Below the pieces are notes generated by a model that ran no database searches, had not been told where the DNA came from, and saw only the letters and a list, made by a program, of their open reading frames with translations. From positions 682,001-746,000 of the forward strand of contig NZ_JABBGC010000001.1 of NCBI RefSeq assembly GCF_012927205.1: 64,000 bases of DNA, given 5' to 3'. The translations under genes were made by a program, and so were the position numbers. This DNA is from Chitinophaga fulva. Its GTDB lineage: Bacteria > Bacteroidota > Bacteroidia > Chitinophagales > Chitinophagaceae. Of the stretch, positions 51,704 to 61,737 are shown piece after piece (position 1 is the first letter of the stretch; each line of letters opens with the position of its first letter).

Positions 51704-52312
51704 TCAGGAGGCCTGGGTGGAGATAATGCCTTTCTCTTTCCAGGATTTCAGCATATCAGCAGCAATACGCCGGAAGATCTTTTCTGCGGCCAGATTCGTG
51801 CGGCTTTGCAGACGTGCCTCCCATATTTTGCTGTTTTGCGGACCGTTGTCGTAGAAATGTATTTCCATCACCTGGTCCGTCCATTCTGTAATAGGCACCC
51901 TTTTTACGTAGGAAACGATATTGCCGGTTTTAGGATCAACATATCGTACTTCTCTTTCAGGGGTAGTGGTCATGTTTTGTAAGGCTACCGGCTGAATGAC
52001 GAGGTAACAATCCGGCTGATGTGTTTTTACGGCGGCGTTGACCTTTTCCGTTAACCGGGCGGCGTCGTCTCCTGCATATTCCAACAGGCAGGTAACACCT
52101 TTTTTGTCCAGGTCTTTTTTCAGTTCATATTGCAGGTCTTGAATGTATTTACGGGTAGACATAGGGCCGGAAACTATCAGCAACAGGCTTTTGCGGGATT
52201 TGACCGGAACATTTTCAACCGGCGTTTCAATAAGCCGGTAATAGGCTTTTTGGGCGGCAACATGGAGGGATGACAGTACTGTACAGAGGATAACGACTAA
52301 TAATCTTTTCAT
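51704..52312 (-). CDS. Secreted protein of unknown function
   Basis: A 202-residue exported protein, signal peptide MKRLLVVILCTVLSSLHVAAQ. The mature part alternates strands and helices, with LLLIVSGPMSTRKYIQDLQYELKKDL, QPDCYLVIQPVAL and a C-terminal helix NLAAEKIFRRIAADMLKSW. This looks like the small periplasmic DUF4136-like or TolB-N-like folds, but no family was fixed. It lies between the gltD terminator and the next secreted protein gene. Confidence 0.65.
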   Translation of the reverse strand: MKRLLVVILCTVLSSLHVAAQKAYYRLIETPVENVPVKSRKSLLLIVSGPMSTRKYIQDLQYELKKDLDKKGVTCLLEYAGDDAARLTEKVNAAVKTHQPDCYLVIQPVALQNMTTTPEREVRYVDPKTGNIVSYVKRVPITEWTDQVMEIHFYDNGPQNSKIWEARLQSRTNLAAEKIFRRIAADMLKSWKEKGIISTQAS

Positions 52313-52359
52313 GGGTATAAGTTGGAGAGGTGAATATAGGTATAATCCCCAAAATAAAA

Positions 52360-52379
52360 GGCCGGGTAAAAACCCGGCC
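52360..52379 (-). terminator. Intrinsic terminator downstream of gltD
   Basis: GGCCGGGT pairs with ACCCGGCC around a short A-rich loop. Read leftward it is followed by TTTTATTTTGGGG, so it suits the leftward gltB-gltD transcript. Confidence 0.75.
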
Positions 52380-52431
52380 CGGCTGAAGGTTACAACAAAA
52401 TCTAAACCTGCTTATGAGAAAAGCGTTAATA

Positions 52432-52530
52432 AATAGCTGCCAGCTTTTAGCCTTTAGCTGTTATCATATTTTTATGAACGTTGCCTTCAGCCTGTTTATG
52501 ATAAACAACAGGCTAAAAGTGTACGCTATT
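52432..52530. repeat. Long imperfect inverted repeat downstream of gltD
   Basis: CTTTTAGCCTTTAGCTGTTATCATA (52444-52467, read in pieces) pairs with TATGATAAACAACAGGCTAAAAG (52497-52519) over about 20 of 24 positions. The word TTTAGC is repeated in it. It sits between the gltD stop and its terminator, so it would be at the end of the gltD mRNA. Confidence 0.55.
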
Positions 52531-52531
52531 A

Positions 52532-54007
52532 TTACAGTGCCATTGCCTGCAGTGAATGGTCTTTGCTTTCCAGTTGGGAGCTGCCCATCAGGAATTCATC
52601 TACTTTTCTCGCACACTCGCGACCTTCGCTAATAGCCCATACCACCAGTGACTGGCCGCGGCGCATATCGCCGGCTGCAAACACTTTAGGGATGGACGTC
52701 AGGTAATCTTTTTCAGTGGCTTTCACGTTTCCTCTTTCATCTTTTTCTACGTCGAGCTGTTCCAGCATGCCGGTGTGCTGCGGATGTACGAAGCCCATGG
52801 CCAGCAGTGCCAGTTCGCAGGGGATATCTCTTTCAGAGCCGGGTACTTCTGTGAATTTAGCGGGTCTGCCGTCGGCGCTCAGCGTCCACTGAATGTCCAC
52901 TAAACGGAGGGCTTTCAGGTGCCCGTTATCGTCGCCAATGAAAGCTTTGGTAGCGATCGCCCACTGACGGTCAGCGCCTTCTTCATGGGAAGAAGAGGTT
53001 TTCAGCACCATGGGATACGTAGGCCATGGCATGAAATCGGTACGCTCGCCCGGCGGTTTGGGCAACAGCTCCAGCTGGGTAACACTCACCGCACCGTGAC
53101 GGTTGCTGGTACCTACGCAGTCGGAACCGGTATCGCCGCCTCCTATCACCACCACGTTTTTGCCGGTGGCCAGGATATCTTGTCCGTCAACAGGAAGGTT
53201 GTCAACTCTTTTATTCTGCTGTTTGAGGAAATCCATGGCGTAGTGCACTCCTTTCAGTTCGCGGCCGGTGATACCGAGGTCGCGTGGAATGGTGGAACCG
53301 CCTGCCAGTACGATGGCATTGTATTCCCTTAACAGGTCATTGGTACTTACGTTAACGCCTACGTTGGCATTGCATTGGAAAGTAACGCCTTCTTCTTCCA
53401 TCAGTTTTACCCTGCGGTCGATAGTCCATTTTTCCAGTTTGAAATCCGGGATGCCATAACGGAGCAGGCCTCCGGGCTTGTCGTCACGCTCAAATACGGT
53501 AACGTTGTGGCCGGCGTAGTTCAGCTGTGCCGCTGCGGCCAGTCCGGCAGGACCGGAACCGATCACGGCTACCTTTTTGCCGGTACGTACGCGGGGTACT
53601 TTCGCCTGAACAAGGCCCTTGTCGAAAGCTATTTCTATGATATGCCGTTCAATTTCCTCGATAGCTACCGGTGGTTGGTTGATACCCAGTACACAGGCGC
53701 TTTCACAGGGGGCCGGACAAATACGGCCGGTGAATTCAGGGAAATTATTGGTGGAAGTCAGGATATCGTAAGCATCCTGCCAGTCCTGACGGTATACTGC
53801 ATGATTGAATTCTGGTATGACGTTGCCGAGCGGGCATCCGCTATGGCAGAAGGGCACGCCGCAGCTCATACAGCGGGCAGCCTGCTGGTTCAGTTTCTTT
53901 TCAGGGAAGCGCTCTACAAACTCGTTGTAGTGGCTAACCCTTTCCCGGGGATCTGTTTTTCCGGGCAGCTCTCGTGTAAATTCCAGGAATCCTGTAGGTT
54001 TACCCAT
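52532..54007 (-). CDS. gltD: Glutamate synthase small subunit
   Basis: A 491-residue NADPH-dependent flavoprotein subunit passing electrons to GltB. The N-terminal Cys clusters [20 protein letters not shown] and [20 protein letters not shown] bind two 4Fe-4S centres. The FAD motif is [20 protein letters not shown], and the NADPH site is [17 protein letters not shown]-terminal [16 protein letters not shown] completes FAD binding. It lies 116 nt after gltB on the same strand, separated by a long inverted repeat, so they are probably one operon for ammonia assimilation. Confidence 0.96.
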   Translation of the reverse strand: MGKPTGFLEFTRELPGKTDPRERVSHYNEFVERFPEKKLNQQAARCMSCGVPFCHSGCPLGNVIPEFNHAVYRQDWQDAYDILTSTNNFPEFTGRICPAPCESACVLGINQPPVAIEEIERHIIEIAFDKGLVQAKVPRVRTGKKVAVIGSGPAGLAAAAQLNYAGHNVTVFERDDKPGGLLRYGIPDFKLEKWTIDRRVKLMEEEGVTFQCNANVGVNVSTNDLLREYNAIVLAGGSTIPRDLGITGRELKGVHYAMDFLKQQNKRVDNLPVDGQDILATGKNVVVIGGGDTGSDCVGTSNRHGAVSVTQLELLPKPPGERTDFMPWPTYPMVLKTSSSHEEGADRQWAIATKAFIGDDNGHLKALRLVDIQWTLSADGRPAKFTEVPGSERDIPCELALLAMGFVHPQHTGMLEQLDVEKDERGNVKATEKDYLTSIPKVFAAGDMRRGQSLVVWAISEGRECARKVDEFLMGSSQLESKDHSLQAMAL

Positions 54008-54027
54008 AACTATTTTCTCATTTTATC

Positions 54028-54122
54028 ATTTGGTTATCGGGTTATTTATTTTTTGGCTGCTTACCCGCTTAGTTCATTCGCTCACTCAATAATTAAATAA
54101 CCCAATAACCCAATAGCCAAAT
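54028..54122. repeat. Inverted repeat between gltB and gltD
   Basis: ATTTGGTTATCGGGTTATTTA (54028-54048) pairs, with a few bulges, with the stretch starting AAATAACCCAATAACCC and ending AGCCAAAT (54095-54122). The word GGGTTAT recurs. As it is in the operon's internal gap it could influence relative expression or mRNA stability of the two subunits. Confidence 0.6.
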
Positions 54123-54123
54123 A

Positions 54124-57100
54124 TTAACGGTTTATCTTCTGTCCCTGTGCTACGCCTGCTTTCAGTACAGCCTTGTATTCTTTCGGGAATACTTTCACGA
54201 AATGGCGCAGCTGATTTTCCCAGTCTTTCAGGATAAATTTCGCCACGGTGCTATTCGTGTAGGCGTGATGTTTAGTGATCAGGTCCTGCAGGGCAGCAAC
54301 ATCGTCCTGGTCCAGCGGATCGAGGTCGATCATATCACGGTTACAGTGGTTGGCAAAGGAGCCTTTTACGTCGTATACATAGGCAATACCACCGCTCATA
54401 CCTGCGCCGAAGTTGCGGCCGGTTTCACCGAGGATGACAGCGCGGCCACCGGTCATATATTCGCAACCGTGGTCACCCACGCCTTCCGCCACGATGGTGG
54501 CGCCGGAGTTACGGACGCAGAAGCGTTCGCCGGCCTTACCGCGGATATAGGCTTCACCGGAGGTGGCGCCGTAGAAGCACACGTTACCAGCGATGATGTT
54601 CTCTTCCGCCTTGAAGCCTGCTTCTCCGTGAGGATAGAGGATCAGTTTGGAACCTGAAAGGCCTTTACCGAAGTAGTCGTTTGCTTCACCTTCCAGTTCA
54701 AGGGTAAGCCCTTTGGTAGAGAAGGCGCCGAAGCTTTGACCAGCGGAACCGGTGAATTTGAAGTGGATGGTATCTTCCGGCAGCCCTTCGCTCTTGTAAC
54801 GTTTGGATACTTCGTTGGAAAGGATGGTGCCGATAGTACGATCGGTATTTTTAACAGGATACTGTTGGTAAACCCTTGTCTTTTTGTCCAGCGCCGGCTG
54901 TGCGGCTTTGAGCAGCTGCCAGTCGAGTACTTCTGCGATGCCATGGTCCTGTTCTTCCTGTTTGTACAGGCCGGTTTCAGGCGCAGCAGGTTCTTTGTAC
55001 AGGATGGGTGACAGGTCCAGTTTCTGTGTTTTCCAGTGGCTGATGCCTTCACGCATCTGGAGGTTATCAACCTGGCCCACCATTTCGTTAATGGTACGGA
55101 AGCCGAGGTCGGCCATGATTTCACGGAGTTCTTCCACGAGGAAGGTGAACAGGTTCACCACATGCTGCGGGTCGCCGGTGAAGCGTTTGCGCAGATCCGG
55201 GTCCTGGGTGGCTACGCCTACGGGGCAGGTGTTGACATGGCATTTACGCATCATGATACAACCTTCCACGATAAGTGCGGCGGTGGCCACGCCCCATTCT
55301 TCCGCACCGAGCAGTGTAGCGATCGCGATGTCGCGGCCTGTTTTCAGCTGGCCATCGGTTTGCAGTACTACTCTGCTGCGCAGTTTGTTTTTCACCAGTG
55401 TCTGGTGGGATTCGGCAAGGCCCAGTTCCCAAGGCAGGCCGGCATGTTTGATGGAGCTTATCGGAGAAGCGCCTGTACCGCCATCATGACCGGCAATCAG
55501 TACCACATCGGCATGTGCTTTGGCCACGCCTGCTGCGATAGTGCCTACACCGGCTTTAGACACCAGTTTTACGCTGATGCGGGCGGCGCGGTTGGCATTT
55601 TTCAGATCATAGATGAGCTGTGCCAGGTCCTCGATGGAATAAATATCGTGGTGTGGAGGCGGAGAGATAAGACCTACACCCGGAGTGGAGTGTCTTACTT
55701 TGGCGATCCAATCATCCACTTTATGGCCGGGCAGCTGACCGCCTTCACCGGGTTTAGCACCCTGGGCCATTTTAATTTGTAATTCGTCGGCATTGGTCAG
55801 GTAGTAGCTGGTAACGCCGAAACGGGCGCTGGCTACCTGTTTGATGGCAGAACGCATAGAGTCGCCGTTAGGCAGTTGCTCATAGCGGATTTCATCTTCT
55901 CCCCCTTCGCCGGTATTGCTTTTAGCACCGATACGGTTCATGGCAATGGCGAGGGTGGAGTGCGCCTCATGAGAGATGGAACCGAAGCTCATAGCGCCTG
56001 TCGCAAAACGTTTGAAGATGCTGGAAGCTGGTTCCACTTCATCGATAGCGATGGAAGCACGGGTACGTTTAAACGAAAAGAGGCTACGCAGGGTGCAGGC
56101 TTTTTCGCTCTGGTCGTTAACGGCTTTAGAGTATTTCTTAAAGATGCTGTAGTCGCCCATACGGGTGGAATACTGCAGCAGGTGGATGGTAGTAGGATTG
56201 AAAAGGTGGAATTCCCCTTTCCGTTTCCACTGGTATACACCGCCTTCTGTCAGGCGTTGGACCGGTTTTTCCTTACGGCCATAGCCCATCCAGTGTTTTG
56301 CCAGTGTTTCACGGGCAATTTCATCCAGACCGAGGCCCTGAATACGGGACACGGCGCCGGCGAAGTATTTATCCACCACTTGCTGGTTGATGCCCAGTAT
56401 CTCGAATATCTGGGCGCCCTGATAAGATTGCAGGGTGGAGATGCCCATTTTGGAGAACACTTTAAGCAGGCCGTCGCAGATGGCTTTGATGTAGTTTTTC
56501 TTCAGTTTGTCCACGTCGAGATCGGTGTCCAGTTTGTTGGACAGCTTCAGGTCGCGGATGGTGCTGAGGGCCAGGTATGGGTTTACAGCAGTAGCGCCGA
56601 AGCCCAGCAGGCAGGCGAAATGGTGTACTTCCCAAACGTCGCCGGCTTCCACGATCAGCCCTACAGAGCCACGTTTGCCTTTGCGGATCAGGTGGTGATG
56701 TACGGCGGAAGCAGCCAGCAGTGACGGAATGGCGGCATGCTCGGAGTCGATGGCGCGGTCAGAGAGGATGATCACTTCAAATCCATCTTCCACGGCATCT
56801 ACTGCGTAGCGGCAAAGGCGGGCGAGCCCCTTCTCGAGGGAGTCTGGTTTGCCATCGGCCTTGAAGTAGGTATGCAGCGTTTTAGCCTGAAACAGGCCGG
56901 TATCAATACTGCGTATTTTTTCCAGTTCGTAGTTGTTGAGGATGGGATGGCGCAGTGCCAGGCTGTGGCAGTGCAGCGGATCTTCATCCAGCAGGTTACC
57001 GTTGCCACCCACGAAAGTGGCGAGCGACATTACCAGCCTTTCCCTGATAGGATCGATAGGCGGATTGGTCACCTGTGCAAACAGCTGTTTGAAGTAGTTG

Positions 57101-58653
57101 GCCAGGTGTTGCGGCTGATTGCTGAGTGCTGCCAGCGGCGTATCGGTACCCATGGAGCCAACGGGTTCTTTCCCATCGATGGCCATCGGGGAGATGATAT
57201 GCTCGAGGTCTTCGGTGCTGTAACCGAAAGCCCGCTGGTATTTGAATATCTGGTCGTGCTCGAGATGGGTGAAGGTAACCCTTGGCTCAGGCAATTCTTC
57301 CAGGCGGATTTTATATTTATTGAGCCACTCACCATAAGGTTGTTGGGAGCAGATCTGTTGTTTCAGTTCTTCATCGCCGATGATGCGGCCCTGGTCCATG
57401 TCTACGATGAACATTTTTCCGGGTTGCAGGCGTCCTTTCTCTTTTATGTTTTTAGGATCGATGGGTAATACACCAGCTTCGGAAGCCATGATCACACGAT
57501 CGTCTTTGGTTACAACAAAACGGCTGGGACGTAATCCGTTACGGTCCAGGGTAGCGCCGATGATTTTACCGTCGGTGAAAGAGATGGAAGCCGGTCCGTC
57601 CCACGGTTCCATCAGGGATGCGTGGTATTCGTAGAAAGCTTTTTTCTCTGCTGCCATGTCTTCGTTGCCGTCCCATGCTTCTGGGATCAGCATCATCATC
57701 ACATGTGGCAGGGAGCGGCCGGTCATGGTCAACAGCTCGATCACGTTGTCGAGGCTGGCGGAATCTGACTGCCCTTCTTCTACGATAGGCAGCAGCATGT
57801 CCATTTCTTCCGGGGTAAAATATTTGGACATAAAGTCACGCTCACCAGCACGGAGCCAGTTGAGGTTACCTTTAAGCGTATTGATTTCACCGTTATGGGC
57901 GATATAGCGATAAGGGTGTGCTAACCGCCAGCTGGGGAAAGTGTTGGTGGCAAAACGGGAGTGGATGAGGGCGAAGGCGGATACCATCTTCTCATCGCTG
58001 AGGTCAGTATAATAATGACGTACCTGGTAGGTGGTCAGCTGACCTTTATATACGATTGTTTTATAAGAAAGGGAAGCAATGTAAAACAGTGCTTTCTCTT
58101 TTGGAATAGTATTACGAACGGTTTTGGACACGTAGTTGCGGAGTACAAACAGTTTGCGCTCAAAAACTTCCGGGTCACTGATATGATAAGGACAGGCGAT
58201 AAATACCTGTTCAATTTCCGGTTCTACAGACAGGGCAGATTCACCGATGCCATCAGGGCGAACGGGTACTTTACGATATCCCAGGATCTCGAGGCCCAGT
58301 TTTTCGGCGCTGCGTTGCAGGATTTCCCGGCATTCTTCGCGCCAGCGCGGCTCTTTCGGAAAAAAGACCATACCTACGCCATACTTACCAAATTCAGGTA
58401 AGCTGATGCCTAATCGCAGGCATTCATCATACAAAAATTCATGGGGGACCTGAAACAGGATTCCTGCACCATCACCCGTGTTCTGCTCACAGCCGCAGGC
58501 GCCGCGGTGTTCCATGTTTTCCAGCATGGTAAGGGCATCACGGATAATATGGTGGGATTTACGTCCCTTAATATGGGCCGTAAAACCTGTTCCGCAGGCA
58601 TCATGTTCGAATTCAGGACGGTATAAACCTTGCGTTTGCTTCACTTCATCCAT
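54124..58653 (-). CDS. gltB: Glutamate synthase large subunit
   Basis: A 1509-residue enzyme making two glutamates from glutamine and 2-oxoglutarate. A 19-residue propeptide precedes Cys20 ([13 protein letters not shown]), the N-terminal nucleophile of the glutaminase domain (about 20-430). The central domain follows, then the FMN synthase domain (about 800-1180) with [32 protein letters not shown] and [11 protein letters not shown]. The 3Fe-4S ligands are in [21 protein letters not shown]. The C-terminal GxGxG helix domain contains [10 protein letters not shown] and [13 protein letters not shown]. gltD follows. Confidence 0.97.
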   Translation of the reverse strand: MDEVKQTQGLYRPEFEHDACGTGFTAHIKGRKSHHIIRDALTMLENMEHRGACGCEQNTGDGAGILFQVPHEFLYDECLRLGISLPEFGKYGVGMVFFPKEPRWREECREILQRSAEKLGLEILGYRKVPVRPDGIGESALSVEPEIEQVFIACPYHISDPEVFERKLFVLRNYVSKTVRNTIPKEKALFYIASLSYKTIVYKGQLTTYQVRHYYTDLSDEKMVSAFALIHSRFATNTFPSWRLAHPYRYIAHNGEINTLKGNLNWLRAGERDFMSKYFTPEEMDMLLPIVEEGQSDSASLDNVIELLTMTGRSLPHVMMMLIPEAWDGNEDMAAEKKAFYEYHASLMEPWDGPASISFTDGKIIGATLDRNGLRPSRFVVTKDDRVIMASEAGVLPIDPKNIKEKGRLQPGKMFIVDMDQGRIIGDEELKQQICSQQPYGEWLNKYKIRLEELPEPRVTFTHLEHDQIFKYQRAFGYSTEDLEHIISPMAIDGKEPVGSMGTDTPLAALSNQPQHLANYFKQLFAQVTNPPIDPIRERLVMSLATFVGGNGNLLDEDPLHCHSLALRHPILNNYELEKIRSIDTGLFQAKTLHTYFKADGKPDSLEKGLARLCRYAVDAVEDGFEVIILSDRAIDSEHAAIPSLLAASAVHHHLIRKGKRGSVGLIVEAGDVWEVHHFACLLGFGATAVNPYLALSTIRDLKLSNKLDTDLDVDKLKKNYIKAICDGLLKVFSKMGISTLQSYQGAQIFEILGINQQVVDKYFAGAVSRIQGLGLDEIARETLAKHWMGYGRKEKPVQRLTEGGVYQWKRKGEFHLFNPTTIHLLQYSTRMGDYSIFKKYSKAVNDQSEKACTLRSLFSFKRTRASIAIDEVEPASSIFKRFATGAMSFGSISHEAHSTLAIAMNRIGAKSNTGEGGEDEIRYEQLPNGDSMRSAIKQVASARFGVTSYYLTNADELQIKMAQGAKPGEGGQLPGHKVDDWIAKVRHSTPGVGLISPPPHHDIYSIEDLAQLIYDLKNANRAARISVKLVSKAGVGTIAAGVAKAHADVVLIAGHDGGTGASPISSIKHAGLPWELGLAESHQTLVKNKLRSRVVLQTDGQLKTGRDIAIATLLGAEEWGVATAALIVEGCIMMRKCHVNTCPVGVATQDPDLRKRFTGDPQHVVNLFTFLVEELREIMADLGFRTINEMVGQVDNLQMREGISHWKTQKLDLSPILYKEPAAPETGLYKQEEQDHGIAEVLDWQLLKAAQPALDKKTRVYQQYPVKNTDRTIGTILSNEVSKRYKSEGLPEDTIHFKFTGSAGQSFGAFSTKGLTLELEGEANDYFGKGLSGSKLILYPHGEAGFKAEENIIAGNVCFYGATSGEAYIRGKAGERFCVRNSGATIVAEGVGDHGCEYMTGGRAVILGETGRNFGAGMSGGIAYVYDVKGSFANHCNRDMIDLDPLDQDDVAALQDLITKHHAYTNSTVAKFILKDWENQLRHFVKVFPKEYKAVLKAGVAQGQKINR

Positions 58654-59013
58654 TTGGTTTAGATTTTTTTCTTTGATACACTCCTCCCTTCTGACTTTCG
58701 TCGATGGGTGGTGTACGATATAATTCGGGAACGGTTTAAAGATACTAAAGGAACGCTGTATTTTTTATATAAACTTTTGATAGAAGCGAAAAATTTAGAA
58801 AAAAATAAAAATATATCCCTTATTGTTAGAATTTATAGAAAAATGACTGCGGTGAGGGCCGGATTCCGGGCAGCTGGCTGCGGAGTGATTGTCAACCAGG
58901 GGGACCAAAATAGTCGAACGCTGAGGCAACCTGTGGTAGTACAGGGTTTTGATTAATTTCGCGGGCATTATCATATACAGTAACCTATATCTATCATTCA
59001 TATATAATATAAG
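58654..59013. other. Intergenic region between divergent genes
   Basis: About 360 nt between gltB (leftward) and a secreted protein gene (rightward). The left half is AT-rich with long A runs, as expected for the gltB promoter. No exact TTTG/TAnnTTTG pair was found with certainty, and no gene is visible. Confidence 0.5.
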
Positions 59014-60105
59014 ATGTCAACAAAACAAGCCTTGTTACTTTCTGTATTGTTAACCGGTTTTACGATGACCGCCGTGGCTCAATACCCCACTGATGAGGCA
59101 GCTCCAACAAAATCGCAAAAGCAGATCGATTTGAGCAAAGGAAAAATCACACTGGGAAAAGAACAGCTGCTGACCGCCGACAAACTGCCGCTAAAAATCA
59201 GTGGCATTGAAGTGGTAAACGCCACCTGGGACACTGCACACCTGGGTTTCATTTCACTGGGCTCCCGCTGGATGCCGGCCACTCCAGATAAAGAAATGAC
59301 GGCCTATCTGTCTGAATTTGTTGAAAATGCTTTTGCCCACCTGTATACGGCGGATGGTATAAAACTGTTATGGGTAGTAGATGATCTGCGGATTGGAGAA
59401 CAGCCCGGCGGAGTGGGCGAAAAAGCGTTTATCCGCTTAAAGGCCACTGCTTATGGCTCTGCAGACGGACAGTCCTACAAACGGCTTTATGCCATGGATG
59501 AGGCCAAGCTGAACAGAGGTATCGAGCTAACAAAGAAACACCACCAGTTTATTGCCAATGCTTTTATGGAACTGCTGCAGAAAGCACCGGAAAAATCCGA
59601 TGCGGCTCTTACCAAATCCGATATTATTCAGCATCATCTGCAAAAAAGACAAGTGCCGGCATTAACAGCGCCGCAAATGAAGGACGGTGTGTATCAAAAC
59701 ATTGAGGAGTTTCGGAATAATGCCCCTGCCCTCACACAGTTTGAAATTAAAAAAGGCGAATACGAATATGAATGGGCTGATATCATCGGTACAACGGCGG
59801 ATGGCCGGAAAGGGCGGGTGAGGTCTTGCTGGGCTATCGTGAAAGACGGAAACGTGTTTCGTTATCTGGACGGAAAGCTGATTCAGCTGGAACGGTGGAA
59901 TTATGGGTATGTGCTTTCCCATTATCTTAAAGATAGCCGAGACCGTAGCCGGTCGGCAGTAGTGGGTGCGGTATTGGGAGGTGTGCTGGGGGCAATGGTG
60001 GCATCCGGCAGTGGGCATATGGTCAGCACTGATGCATTTCCTGCCCTGAAAGTAAGTCCTGACGCCACTGCGATCGACATGGAAACGGGCGCATTTATTT
60101 TCTAA
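59014..60105 (+). CDS. Secreted protein of unknown function with glycine-rich C-terminal segment
   Basis: A 363-residue exported protein; the signal peptide is MSTKQALLLSVLLTGFTMTAVAQ. Residues about 45-200 form one domain (LGFISLGSRWMPA, LYAMDEAKLNRGIELTKKH). Residues about 220-363 share a pattern with the small secreted protein at 50977. Near the end a glycine-rich hydrophobic segment, VVGAVLGGVLGAMVASGSGH, resembles a glycine zipper that may enter a membrane. No family was identified. Confidence 0.72.
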   Translation: MSTKQALLLSVLLTGFTMTAVAQYPTDEAAPTKSQKQIDLSKGKITLGKEQLLTADKLPLKISGIEVVNATWDTAHLGFISLGSRWMPATPDKEMTAYLSEFVENAFAHLYTADGIKLLWVVDDLRIGEQPGGVGEKAFIRLKATAYGSADGQSYKRLYAMDEAKLNRGIELTKKHHQFIANAFMELLQKAPEKSDAALTKSDIIQHHLQKRQVPALTAPQMKDGVYQNIEEFRNNAPALTQFEIKKGEYEYEWADIIGTTADGRKGRVRSCWAIVKDGNVFRYLDGKLIQLERWNYGYVLSHYLKDSRDRSRSAVVGAVLGGVLGAMVASGSGHMVSTDAFPALKVSPDATAIDMETGAFIF

Positions 60106-60125
60106 TACATGCGCCCGTTCCGGGT

Positions 60126-61664
60126 CTATTCAAAGATAAACGTTGTTTTGCCGTTTTTGATTTCCATCCGTAATGGTTCGCTGAGCACGCTCTCGTTCTG
60201 AAGCCGGTCCAGCGCGGTGACTATGTATGTGTAGGTCTTGCCTTTTACATAAGTCTGGTCCTTGTATTCCGGATCAGATGCCTGCGGCAGGATGGCCAGA
60301 ATTTTCGTAGGGTCGGTGGCGTTAACCGGCTCATTGGCCTCAAAACGGTACAGCACATATTGTTTGGTGCGGCCACTGGTATCGTCATCGGTCCAGTGGA
60401 TCTCCAGTCCACCGGGTCTTTCGAAAGCATCGATGAAGTATGGTGGATCAGGTGTGGTATTAGGCAGCCATGGCATTACCGGGCGTAACGCCGGGTATTT
60501 GTAGTAGTGGTTGCGCAGCGAGTCTTCAATGCCCAGCGGGTTGCCGCGGAAAGATTTGGCGCTGTAGAAGATGCTGCCCTGTATGGTATTAAGTGTCCGG
60601 GACTCTTCAATCTGCATGGGCAGTTCCCGGGGATTTTTCCAGGCGGGGTTGCTGCCGAGGCGGTACACGCCATGCCCGATGTATATCTGCCGGCCATAAC
60701 CATGCTGGCTCCACCAGTTGAGCAATACCTCGTAATCAGCCAGACGGTGGCCGCGTTCCCAATACAATTGCGGCGCTGCGTAATCTATCCAGCCTTTTTT
60801 CAGCCATTTTAAAATATCAGCGTACAGATCATCATAGTTGGTCATGCCGCCATGAGTATAAGACCCTTCAGGATCCTTGCTGCGGTCGCGCCACACGCCG
60901 AAGGGACTGATACCGAATTTCACCCATGGTTTTTCTGCTTTGATAGCTACACTGAGCATTTCAATGATGGCATCCACATTGGCCCTGCGCCAGTCGTCTT
61001 TCATCATTCCGTTGCCATACAGGCGGTAGGAAACGTTGTCCGGAAATTCTTTGCCTGGCACACGATAAGGATAAAAATAGTCGTCGAAGTGTACGGCATC
61101 GATGTCATATCTTTTCACTACGTCCCGCACGACCATGGTCACATAGTTCCGTACTTCCGGAACACCCGGATCGAAATATTTTTTATTATCGTAAGTGAGG
61201 AACCATTGTGGTTTCAGGCGGGTGATATGATTGGCGGCCACGCTGCTGCGGCCTACGTTGAATACGGCTCTGTAGGGGTTGAACCAGGCGTGAAATTCCA
61301 TACCCCGCTTATGGGTTTCTTCAATCATGAATTGAAGGGGGTCATAGTAAGGGTTCGGCGCCTGTCCCTGTGTGCCGGTCAGGTATTCGGACCAGGGCTC
61401 GTATGGGGAAGCATAAAACGCGTCAGTCGCAGGACGTACCTGGGCCACGACGGTATTCATGCCATTGCGCTGCATCTGATTGAGCAGATCGATAAACTCC
61501 TGTTTTTGTTGTTCCGTAGGTAAGCCGCGTCTGGAAGGCCAGTCAATATTTTCTACCGTAGCGATCCATACTCCGCGCATTTCCCTTTTGGGCGGTAACT
61601 GCGCCCATGCCTGTTGTGTGAGGCCCATACAAAGGGCCACACCGGCTAATAACTGCTTCAACAT
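60126..61664 (-). CDS. Secreted glycosyl hydrolase-like protein (GHL10 / DUF187)
   Basis: A 512-residue exported protein, signal peptide MLKQLLAGVALCMGLTQQAWAQ. The TIM-barrel domain (about 27-340) begins REMRGVWIATVENIDWPSRRG and contains TVVAQVRPATDAFYASPYEPWS, FHAWFNPYRA, DIDAVHFDDYFYPYR and FGISPFGVWRD, the marks of the GHL10 family (YngK/YddW type), whose members are thought to act on peptidoglycan. The Asp residues of HFDDYFYPY are the likely catalytic site. A fibronectin III-like domain (about 400-512) ends the protein. It follows an MscS channel gene on the same strand by 73 nt. Confidence 0.9.
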   Translation of the reverse strand: MLKQLLAGVALCMGLTQQAWAQLPPKREMRGVWIATVENIDWPSRRGLPTEQQKQEFIDLLNQMQRNGMNTVVAQVRPATDAFYASPYEPWSEYLTGTQGQAPNPYYDPLQFMIEETHKRGMEFHAWFNPYRAVFNVGRSSVAANHITRLKPQWFLTYDNKKYFDPGVPEVRNYVTMVVRDVVKRYDIDAVHFDDYFYPYRVPGKEFPDNVSYRLYGNGMMKDDWRRANVDAIIEMLSVAIKAEKPWVKFGISPFGVWRDRSKDPEGSYTHGGMTNYDDLYADILKWLKKGWIDYAAPQLYWERGHRLADYEVLLNWWSQHGYGRQIYIGHGVYRLGSNPAWKNPRELPMQIEESRTLNTIQGSIFYSAKSFRGNPLGIEDSLRNHYYKYPALRPVMPWLPNTTPDPPYFIDAFERPGGLEIHWTDDDTSGRTKQYVLYRFEANEPVNATDPTKILAILPQASDPEYKDQTYVKGKTYTYIVTALDRLQNESVLSEPLRMEIKNGKTTFIFE

Positions 61665-61737
61665 CTGCCTTACTTTAAACCGTAAGATGCGAAAATAGCA
61701 AAAAGGAAGCCTGTTTTCTTGCTTAATTATATGATTC

